Assembly: GCA_903873045.1 (NCBI GenBank)
Contig: CAIQND010000773.1
Coordinates: forward strand, 1 to 5,418
DNA: 5,418 nucleotides
From: an uncultured Methylococcaceae bacterium
GTDB lineage: Bacteria > Pseudomonadota > Gammaproteobacteria > Methylococcales > Methylomonadaceae
Reading direction: 5' to 3'
Shown here: positions 1 through 5,418 of the stretch, one piece after another
How the letters are laid out: each line of letters starts with the position of its first letter
Position numbering within the stretch: the first letter of the stretch is position 1
Made by a program: the position numbers and the translations under genes
The notes under the pieces: generated by a model
Database searches by the model: none
Told to the model about the DNA's origin: nothing
Seen by the model: the letters and a program-made list of their open reading frames with translations, nothing else

Positions 1-186
1 ATTATTTAATCCCCACAAAACCACCATAACCAGAACAATTATTAATCTGGAAAAATCTGTTTCCAGCGGAATATGTCCGGCAATCGCGATAAGAGGACCA
101 AAAAACCAAATCAATAAACTTAAGGCAATGATACCTAACAGTTGAATAACCCATTTTTTTTGAAAAAATTCGATAATTGTTTTCAC
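1..186 (-). CDS. tssM: TssM (IcmF/VasK family) T6SS inner-membrane protein, N-terminal fragment
   Basis: TssM is the large inner-membrane component of the T6SS membrane complex. It partners with TssL in the inner membrane and reaches through the periplasm towards the outer-membrane lipoprotein TssJ. Only the first 62 codons are present; the frame is open to the left edge. They encode a short basic amphipathic start, a first membrane helix (about residues 12-35), the family-typical segment GPLIAIAGHIPL (30-41), and the beginning of a second hydrophobic helix (about 48-60). This matches the usual TssM N-terminal hairpin. The start is GTG at 186-184: an in-frame TAA lies two codons upstream (192-190), the next in-frame ATG is residue 54 inside the second helix, and a good Shine-Dalgarno precedes the GTG. 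It lies 16 nt after the tssL stop, so it is probably co-transcribed with tssK and tssL. Family and position are firm; the rest of the protein, including any Walker A motif, is outside the window. Confidence 0.93.
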   Translation of the reverse strand, partial: MKTIIEFFQKKWVIQLLGIIALSLLIWFFGPLIAIAGHIPLETDFSRLIIVLVMVVLWGLNN

Positions 187-192
187 TGCTTA

Positions 193-198
193 TCCTTT
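193..198 (-). promoter_or_regulatory. Shine-Dalgarno site of tssM
   Basis: On the minus strand AAAGGA sits 6 nt upstream of the GTG start of tssM, inside the 16-nt tssL-tssM gap. It matters because it supports the non-ATG start: the in-frame stop at 192-190 excludes anything further upstream. Confidence 0.7.
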
Positions 199-202
199 GC
201 GA

Positions 203-1570
203 CTATAAAATAATTTCAACACGGCGATTCATTGCCTTATGTTCAGGGCTATCGTTAGCCACCATAGGTTGGGTATCAGCCCTGCCCTCCGAAACTATGG
301 TTGCGCTTACTTTGTTATTATTGATTAATACCTCGGTAACCGATAAGGCACGGGCTTTTGACAAATCCCAATTAGACGGGAATTTTGCCGAAAATATCGG
401 TGAACTATCCGTGTGCCCCACGACCATAATACGCGCCGAAACATTGCCAAGTGCCTGACTGATTTTATCGAGCAAAGGATAATATTGAGTATTTATTTTA
501 TCGCTGGCTGAGGCAAAAAAACCTTTGCTCATAATACGAATCACCGTTTTGTCATTTCTTTTAAGCAGCATGACTTCACCACTACGCACTTCAGGTTCAA
601 GGAAAGCCGTTAACTCATCAAAAAATGAAGGGGTAATAGTGACCGGTATTACAGAGCTTTCGACTGGGGAGTTAACTTCTGCGGCCACTGCGGATGAAAC
701 ATCAAAGCTGTCTTTAAGCGCATACAGTTTGAATAATACCGGATTGGAGGCGGTATTAATGCCATAAAGAAACCCTAAAAAACCCAGCATTAATAGCAAA
801 GAGGCAACCGAACCAATGATCCACAAAGGTACAAATTTAGCCAGACCATTACGTTTGTCTTTAATGCCCTGCCAATGTTGAGATAAGGTTCTTTCAACAT
901 CGCCACGTTGCCGTTGAATAATTTGATAGGTGTTTTCCCTAATTTCCTCAAGCTTGCTTAAGCCATGATCTTCAACGCGATATCTGCCTTCAAACCCCAA
1001 ACATAAACAAAAATACAACAACTCCAGCAAATCCAAATGCGTTCCGGGTTGTTGCATACAGTTTTTTAAAATAAGAAAAAATTTCTCGCCACCAAAGGTT
1101 TCTTTATGAAACAGAATCAGCAAACCCTGGGTGCTCCAAATACTGTTACAGCCCCATGGTGTATTTAAAATAGTCTCATCCAGCAAAGTACATAAAGCAT
1201 AGCGGGCCGCTTGTGCTTGCTCACTTGAGACGGACTGACTTTTAAGTTTGTTTTCAAACTGTTTTACTTCTTCGATAATACTGACCCTTAGTCCGGCAAC
1301 ATCGGGATGTGATGCGGTATTGCGTAACTGCGCAACTAACGATAACAACGACATAGCGGCTCCCGTTAAAGGATTGTGCGTAGAACGGGCACACGCTTCG
1401 CGCAGATTATCTGAAATACCGGCATTTAAATGTGCTGATCCTGCATTAGTTGGGGCAACCACCGGCGACACGACTTGCCCTTGTGGTTTTCGCCCACCGG
1501 GCATCGGCCTGAGAATGGTTTTATCATCGTCAATGTAGCTATTGTTACCAAAAGGATCATCTTTATTCAT
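203..1570 (-). CDS. tssL: TssL (DotU/IcmH family) with C-terminal OmpA peptidoglycan-binding domain
   Basis: TssL is the tail-anchored inner-membrane protein that joins TssM in the T6SS envelope complex and contacts the baseplate. The 455-residue product has the whole extended-TssL layout. The cytoplasmic leader contains DKTILRPMPGGR (16-27). The DotU helical domain (about 55-240) carries the signatures LLDETILNTPWG (129-140) and FHKETFGGEKFF (154-165). A single membrane helix (about 247-271) is followed by a periplasmic linker and an OmpA-like domain (about 343-455). That domain has GHTD (385-388), a perfect match to the N-x2-LS-x2-RA-x2-V-x3-L peptidoglycan-binding pattern (N400, L403, S404, R407, A408, V411, L415), and a typical NRRVEI ending. 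The length is normal for extended TssL and much longer than OmpA-less forms (about 200-260 aa). It starts 4 nt after the tssK stop, with GGA about 9 nt upstream of the ATG. The peptidoglycan anchoring role is inferred from the family. Confidence 0.96.
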   Translation of the reverse strand: MNKDDPFGNNSYIDDDKTILRPMPGGRKPQGQVVSPVVAPTNAGSAHLNAGISDNLREACARSTHNPLTGAAMSLLSLVAQLRNTASHPDVAGLRVSIIEEVKQFENKLKSQSVSSEQAQAARYALCTLLDETILNTPWGCNSIWSTQGLLILFHKETFGGEKFFLILKNCMQQPGTHLDLLELLYFCLCLGFEGRYRVEDHGLSKLEEIRENTYQIIQRQRGDVERTLSQHWQGIKDKRNGLAKFVPLWIIGSVASLLLMLGFLGFLYGINTASNPVLFKLYALKDSFDVSSAVAAEVNSPVESSVIPVTITPSFFDELTAFLEPEVRSGEVMLLKRNDKTVIRIMSKGFFASASDKINTQYYPLLDKISQALGNVSARIMVVGHTDSSPIFSAKFPSNWDLSKARALSVTEVLINNNKVSATIVSEGRADTQPMVANDSPEHKAMNRRVEIIL

Positions 1571-1574
1571 GGTG

Positions 1575-2912
1575 TTATCCGTTTTTAATTGCCCAGAATT
1601 CTAATTCAAGCCCGGGGAAATCACCGGCTATATGAATGGCAAAGCCACCCGATTGCTGCATCTGTTTCCATAAGTCACTTTGTTTATTTAACTCAAAATA
1701 AGCAAATCCGGCATGATAAGGAATTTGCCGTGGCGCAACGGGTAAGGCTTGAATAGTAATACCTGGCAGCGCGTTACGAATTAAAAGATTAATTTGCTCA
1801 ACCGGACCAATTTTAACTTGCGTCGGAAAGCCGCTACGCAATTGCTCTATAGAAACCTGTGCGCTGACCGCCAGAACAAAAACAGCCTCTTTAAGGAGAT
1901 TAGGATCAGGAACCCTCGCGCCGCGTATACCAAATTTTGGCTCAGTAAGCGGGATAAATATTGCATTTTGTTCCAGGACAGAACTGAGTAACAAGCGTAA
2001 TTCATCCATGACCGACTTAAAGGTAAGTTGCAAGTCATCGTGATTATAAACAAAGAAATTAATCGGTCTTTTATTGGCTTTACAGAAAGTTGATAATTCA
2101 CCGGCCAATTGCACTGCCATACGATATAAGCTTTCCGGATGCAAACACGGAATATTTTGTAAATGCTCAAACAAGGGCTCAATCCGATTCACTAATTGCA
2201 ATAGCATATAATCTGAAATCTCTGCCACCCCCCCTCTTCCAGCCTCGGAAGCTCGCCCGCCTAAAGCCTCACCGCGTGTGTGTAATAACCCCAATAGCTC
2301 TTTGATATAACCTCGGGTATGGGGAATCGCATTACAATCCACCGTAGGGGGAATATAGTTGTCGTCGAGAATAATATTTTTATCGATGCGTGATTCAATA
2401 ACCCGGGCAATACCAATACCAACATGCCCCGCCCGTTCCTGCCTTTCCAGCATCAAAGTGGTGTGTAGTTTGGCAATCATGACCGCAGATGTGGCGTTGG
2501 TAGCAACATTCGCATCCCTTACCTCACATTCGGTGGCGTGATATCGTGCCAAGTTATTACAATTTTCATCGGTATCCACTTCAACTGCACCCGACAGCTG
2601 TAGTGGCAAGCACAAATAAATAATAGCGTTTTGCACATCAGCGGGTATATCGATAGGCAAGGGTAAATCATCATCTTCGGGTAGATTAAACGGGGTGCCA
2701 TCGGGAAATATACCGCTACATTCTGCCAGCGAAAACTTACCCATCGCTAAATGGCGCGTATCTATTTTGAAACTTTTAATACCCCAATCGTAAGGTTGCA
2801 ACCCCCCACAGCGTTGGCGCACCAAGGTCTCAACATAACGATCATGTTGTTGAAAATGCTGTGGCCTAAGAAACATGCCTTCTGACCACACGGTCTTGTT
2901 ATTTTCTGACAT
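1575..2912 (-). CDS. tssK: TssK, T6SS baseplate subunit and adaptor to the membrane complex
   Basis: TssK is a cytoplasmic, trimeric baseplate protein. It resembles phage receptor-binding proteins and links the TssEFG wedge to the cytoplasmic parts of TssL and TssM. The 445-residue product has the usual family length and is conserved at both ends. The N-terminus has VWSEGMFLRPQHFQQHDRY (8-26), the hallmark of the family. The middle helical region includes GRGGVAEISDYMLLQLVNR (225-243). The C-terminal head has LPVAPRQIPYHAGFAYFEL (390-408) followed by SGGFAIHIAGDFPGLELEFW (421-440). No truncation or frameshift is visible. It is the first gene of the tight tssK-tssL-tssM run and is preceded by a 172-bp gap that probably holds its promoter or a read-through control. 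The Shine-Dalgarno is poor: AAGAG lies about 13 nt from the ATG. The start is supported by the conserved N-terminal motif beginning at residue 8. Confidence 0.97.
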   Translation of the reverse strand: MSENNKTVWSEGMFLRPQHFQQHDRYVETLVRQRCGGLQPYDWGIKSFKIDTRHLAMGKFSLAECSGIFPDGTPFNLPEDDDLPLPIDIPADVQNAIIYLCLPLQLSGAVEVDTDENCNNLARYHATECEVRDANVATNATSAVMIAKLHTTLMLERQERAGHVGIGIARVIESRIDKNIILDDNYIPPTVDCNAIPHTRGYIKELLGLLHTRGEALGGRASEAGRGGVAEISDYMLLQLVNRIEPLFEHLQNIPCLHPESLYRMAVQLAGELSTFCKANKRPINFFVYNHDDLQLTFKSVMDELRLLLSSVLEQNAIFIPLTEPKFGIRGARVPDPNLLKEAVFVLAVSAQVSIEQLRSGFPTQVKIGPVEQINLLIRNALPGITIQALPVAPRQIPYHAGFAYFELNKQSDLWKQMQQSGGFAIHIAGDFPGLELEFWAIKNG

Positions 2913-3006
2913 TTTTTATTATTGCACTCTTGGCTTATTAAATTAGTTTTGATTGCTGAAGTTTCTGCTTAAGGCACGTGTTTGAAGTAACTTGACCCTT
3001 TATATT

Positions 3007-3027
3007 CCCTCACCCCAACCCTCTCCC
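3007..3027 (-). other. Potential G-quadruplex motif on the transcribed-sense strand
   Basis: Read on the minus strand, four G-tracts (GGG, GGG, GGGG, GGG) are separated by the loops AGA, TT and TGA. This satisfies the canonical G3+N1-7 quadruplex pattern within 21 nt. It overlaps the GGGAGAGGG-type arm of the neighbouring hairpin, so the two structures are mutually exclusive. It would appear in RNA reading from tagH towards tssK. Formation in the cell is inference only. Confidence 0.5.
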
Positions 3028-3040
3028 GGTGGGAGAGGGA
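3007..3040. repeat. Short GC-rich palindromic intergenic repeat (9-bp stem, 3-nt loop)
   Basis: A perfect inverted repeat, CCCTCTCCC (3019-3027) and GGGAGAGGG (3031-3039), is separated by GGT (3028-3030) and flanked on the left by a C-rich arm (3007-3016). It stands out sharply from the AT-rich surroundings. Sequences of this type (CCCTCACCCC-AACCCTCTCCC with a GGGAGAGGG partner) recur between genes in many proteobacterial genomes. The dispersed-repeat assignment therefore rests on general recognition, since only one copy is in the window. It lies in the tagH-tssK gap, 94 nt upstream of the tssK start. Any RNA made through it would fold a strong hairpin. No U-tract follows the stem on the minus strand, so it is not a standard intrinsic terminator. 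Confidence 0.7.
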
Positions 3041-3084
3041 GCAAGATGACTAAGTTATTTCATGCGCATTCCTAACTATTCACA

Positions 3085-4644
3085 TTATTTTTTGCGTTGC
3101 TGAGTCAATTGCCTTATCTGCTGCTCGTAAGCTTTTACAAACGCATCACCATAAAAATTTTCCACGGCATCTTCTACGGTATTGCGATAAGTTTCTTCAA
3201 GCTTATCCCAGCACTTGGCTTTTTTTTGTAAAACGATGCCCTGTTCAAATTGTTTTTCAATAACTTTAGGATCAAAGGTTTTTAACAAGTCGGTTAATGA
3301 CGCTTGAATACCGGCCTGCATGGCTAATTGGTGATTCATGATGTCAGCAAAACTTTCTTCAATAGCCGCTGTTGAACCTAGAAAACCCTCTGTTTTATTG
3401 TCAAGTAATTGACACAACACATCATCAGTGGATACGGTAAATTTTAAAGGGTTATTATTAGTAGCACTTATAACGGTCATATTAACCCGACACAAGCTTT
3501 TAAACTCGGCTCTACTTCTTAATACGGCAACCGTTCCATCAATCAGTTTTCTAAATATCTGTCCTATTCTGTTCAAGGTTTCTTTTTGTCGTTCAGGCCC
3601 AATTGGGTTAAAAGCTATATCTGCACCTTGCAAAAACTCGTTAAACAAATCGCTATCCGTCGAGCCGCTGGGTATGTTTTCAAGACGGGGTTCGCTTATT
3701 GAAACGGCTTCATTGTTGATGATATTAACTTTATGGTGACTGTTGCTTTCAGGATTTATTACACCCCGTATAGGCTCAATGACCGGATTACTATCGCTCA
3801 CAATAGCAACTGTTTCTGTGGGCACTTCATTATTTTGCTTAAGAAAATCGTCTATTGGATCAGCTTGACCCATTTCACTAATAGCCGCACCTAAAAAAGC
3901 GTCAAAATCATCATCAGACGTTGATTTATTAACAGATTGAAACGGTTGAGGTTGAGGTTCGGGCTGGACTTCCATATTAGCATCTGAAAAAAAGTCATCA
4001 AAACTAAAGTTGTCTGGCACTTCTTCGATAAAGGGCGTTGGCAGGATGCCGGGGGCTTGATAACTATCTGAAAGCGGTGATTGGTTGCCTTTTAAGCCGC
4101 TTTCAAAAGCATCAGAATTTGAGTTGGTTGTTTTTTCCACCCACTCGTCAATGCCTGAAAAATTCCCCTCCATTAAACTATTGGTACCTGCGTCTTCCCA
4201 ATTGGGCAGATAATCAACTTCAGTTGCCGCTACCGTAATAAAGGGTTCAGGGTCATCGGGAAAAAGGAAATCATCAAATGTTTCCTTGGATGCCGCGATA
4301 AAAGGAAAGCTCTCTATTACCGGCTCATCGGTAATAACAATACCCAGTTCATACTCGCCAATTTTTAAGCGTGTTTGGTTATCAATGCGTTGCGTTGCAT
4401 TAATTAAAGGCGTGGGTTGATCATTGATAAAGACGCCACTCAAACTACTATCAGACAGGTAATAACAGCCGTTTTCATAACTGATACTGGCATGATGTCG
4501 TGATACGAATTTTTCGGTATCCGGTAACACTAACGTATTATCTTCAGACCGACCAATGCTGCCGCCCTCCATACCAATAGCTACCGACGTTATTTCAGTA
4601 ATGGGCTGGTTTTTAAATGACAATACTTTTAATGTTAAGCTCAT
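3085..4644 (-). CDS. tagH: TagH, FHA-domain T6SS regulatory/accessory protein
   Basis: TagH/Fha proteins act in the post-translational control of T6SS assembly. In the Pseudomonas aeruginosa H1 system Fha1 is phosphorylated by PpkA and reset by PppA; neither enzyme is in this window. The 519-residue product has an N-terminal FHA domain (about 1-105) with G31-R32, SRHH (48-51) and a late VFIN (71-74). A long acidic, low-complexity linker (about 110-325) includes a PEPQPQP run (228-234). The conserved TagH C-terminal region (about 330-510) has IGQIFRKLIDGTVAVLRSRA (360-379), NNPLKF (397-402) and a final FVKAYEQQ (502-509). Residue 69, where FHA domains normally have the Asn of NG, is Ser. The linker holds repeated FDDF-like motifs. 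The start MSLTLKVLSF is family-typical although no clear Shine-Dalgarno precedes it. The gene begins 42 nt after the CHAT gene stop and is followed by the repeat-bearing gap before tssK. Confidence 0.93.
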   Translation of the reverse strand: MSLTLKVLSFKNQPITEITSVAIGMEGGSIGRSEDNTLVLPDTEKFVSRHHASISYENGCYYLSDSSLSGVFINDQPTPLINATQRIDNQTRLKIGEYELGIVITDEPVIESFPFIAASKETFDDFLFPDDPEPFITVAATEVDYLPNWEDAGTNSLMEGNFSGIDEWVEKTTNSNSDAFESGLKGNQSPLSDSYQAPGILPTPFIEEVPDNFSFDDFFSDANMEVQPEPQPQPFQSVNKSTSDDDFDAFLGAAISEMGQADPIDDFLKQNNEVPTETVAIVSDSNPVIEPIRGVINPESNSHHKVNIINNEAVSISEPRLENIPSGSTDSDLFNEFLQGADIAFNPIGPERQKETLNRIGQIFRKLIDGTVAVLRSRAEFKSLCRVNMTVISATNNNPLKFTVSTDDVLCQLLDNKTEGFLGSTAAIEESFADIMNHQLAMQAGIQASLTDLLKTFDPKVIEKQFEQGIVLQKKAKCWDKLEETYRNTVEDAVENFYGDAFVKAYEQQIRQLTQQRKK

Positions 4645-4686
4645 ATCAAATTTCGCTGCTTTAAAATAGCTAATATTGCATATAAA

Positions 4687-5418
4687 TTACCAATTGCCAA
4701 CCATTATAAAAGGGGACCAATAATGCGGGTGTTTTAATTCATCCTTGGTAAGCAAAAACAGTTGTGCCTGCCTTAACGCCTGTGCCTTTGAGAGTGTGGT
4801 TAAATTAGCATAAAAAACATCCATAAATTTAGCGGTTGCCACATCATCAACTGACCACAAGGTTCCAATGGCACTCAGTGCATTCGTTTTAATCGCCATA
4901 CCACTAAAGCCCAGCAATGCTCTATCATCACCGGCGGCAGTCTGACAGGCGCTAAGCGTTAATAAATCGATGGGGTTCTTTTTAATTTTGTCGCTACTCA
5001 GTAAAGACTGAAAATCGCCCAGCTTAAGCATGTGGTCATAAGTCATGACAAAACTGTCATCGGCACTTTTACCAAAATATCCGTGTGACGCAATATGAAT
5101 AATTGAATACTCGCCGCTTCCTACTGACTCCTTAAATCCTCCATAGGTAAATGACTGATTTAACATCGTCGTATTTTCAATATCTTTCTGTAACGATTTA
5201 ACCTCATCGTTAACCCCTGGCAGGCTTAAGTTTTTAATTAAATCATTACGTGCAGTCTGATCCGTTATAGCCCCGGCTTGAACGGGTTCTGCGGAGTCAT
5301 CTGCCTTAATTAAGCCACGCTCACCCAGTCCACCCTTAATCGAGCTATGTAATAATTCATCAATCGATGCACCATCCGGCTTGCTGAGAGCGGCAATTAA
5401 CGCACGCGGCTTTTTGTC
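4687..5418 (-). CDS. CHAT-domain (caspase-like) protein, C-terminal part
   Basis: CHAT domains are clan CD cysteine peptidases related to caspases and separases. The frame is open from the right edge with no stop, so this is the C-terminal 243 residues of a longer protein. The ATG at 5166-5164 is internal, because conserved CHAT sequence such as LPGVNDEV (66-73 of the visible part) lies upstream of it. The catalytic His lies in HIASHGYF (H112, codon 5085-5083) and the catalytic Cys in LSACQTAAGD (C158, codon 4947-4945). Further CHAT signatures are GTLWSVDD and the closing HYWSPFIMVGNW. Both dyad residues are intact, so an active peptidase is plausible. Larger CHAT proteins often carry N-terminal TPR repeats or secretion signals; that part is not visible. 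It ends 42 nt before tagH on the same strand with no terminator between, so shared transcription with the T6SS genes is possible. Its substrate and any functional tie to T6SS are unknown. Confidence 0.9.
   Translation of the reverse strand, partial: DKKPRALIAALSKPDGASIDELLHSSIKGGLGERGLIKADDSAEPVQAGAITDQTARNDLIKNLSLPGVNDEVKSLQKDIENTTMLNQSFTYGGFKESVGSGEYSIIHIASHGYFGKSADDSFVMTYDHMLKLGDFQSLLSSDKIKKNPIDLLTLSACQTAAGDDRALLGFSGMAIKTNALSAIGTLWSVDDVATAKFMDVFYANLTTLSKAQALRQAQLFLLTKDELKHPHYWSPFIMVGNW

Noticed and set aside
154..168. A8 and T6 runs near the 5' end of tssM as a programmed slippage site
   Set aside because: The annotated frame continues cleanly into the conserved TssM hairpin, and no alternative product is supported.
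177..767. Plus-strand open frames opposite tssL (177-458 and 525-767)
   Set aside because: They lie antisense to strongly conserved TssL coding sequence (OmpA domain and linker), and their translations show no recognisable domain.
2228..2234. Seven-base G run (minus strand) in tssK as a phase-variation or slippage site
   Set aside because: It encodes the conserved GRGGV segment of TssK in frame. Seven bases alone is too short and too constrained by the protein to claim switching.
1847..2701. Minus- and plus-strand alternative frames inside tssK
   Set aside because: They are out of frame with a full-length, conserved TssK, and their translations are low in recognisable motifs.
2957..2988. 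Direct TGAAGT repeats (2957-2962, 2983-2988) and a CACGTG palindrome (2975-2980) upstream of tssK as an operator
   Set aside because: Six-base matches of this sort are expected by chance, and no good promoter elements are positioned beside them.
3019..3039. Intrinsic terminator at the GC-rich hairpin
   Set aside because: The stem is strong, but no run of U follows it in the minus-strand direction. On the plus strand it is followed by GCAAGATGAC, and no plus-strand gene precedes it.
4687..5166. A complete 159-residue gene starting at the ATG at 5166-5164
   Set aside because: The frame stays open for another 84 codons to the window edge and contains family-typical CHAT sequence (LPGVNDEV), so this Met is internal to a longer protein.

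Overview
The window carries part of a type VI secretion system (T6SS) gene cluster, and every credible gene lies on the minus strand. The visible proteins (TagH, TssK, TssL with an OmpA extension, TssM) are those of a proteobacterial T6SS. The AT-leaning composition and a dispersed-type CCCTCTCCC/GGGAGAGGG repeat fit an environmental gammaproteobacterium, possibly a methanotroph-like lineage. That placement is a guess; nothing here fixes the genus.

In transcription order (right to left): (1) 5418-4687, the C-terminal 243 residues of a CHAT-domain (caspase-like) protein whose start lies beyond the window; (2) 4644-3085, tagH, an FHA-domain T6SS protein; (3) 3084-2913, a 172-bp gap with a short GC-rich hairpin repeat that also has a four-tract G motif on the transcribed-sense strand; (4) 2912-1575, tssK, the baseplate adaptor; (5) 1570-203, tssL, the DotU-type inner-membrane protein with a C-terminal peptidoglycan-binding OmpA domain; (6) 186-1, the first 62 codons of tssM, which runs off the left edge.

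tssK, tssL and tssM are separated by only 4 and 16 nt and are almost certainly one transcriptional unit. TssL and TssM build the inner-membrane part of the envelope-spanning complex, and TssK docks the phage-like baseplate to it. TagH is usually a post-translational regulator that responds to threonine phosphorylation. In many clusters the order is fha-tssJ-tssK-tssL-tssM. Here the tssJ position between tagH and tssK holds no gene, only the repeat.

The points most worth a second look are the intact CHAT catalytic dyad in a gene 42 nt upstream of tagH, the missing tssJ with a repeat in its place, the hairpin/G-quadruplex element, a repeated FDDF-like motif in the TagH linker, and a Ser at the usual phosphopeptide-contacting Asn of the TagH FHA domain. 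No RNA genes, CRISPR arrays, insertion sequences or convincing sigma-70 or sigma-54 promoters were seen.
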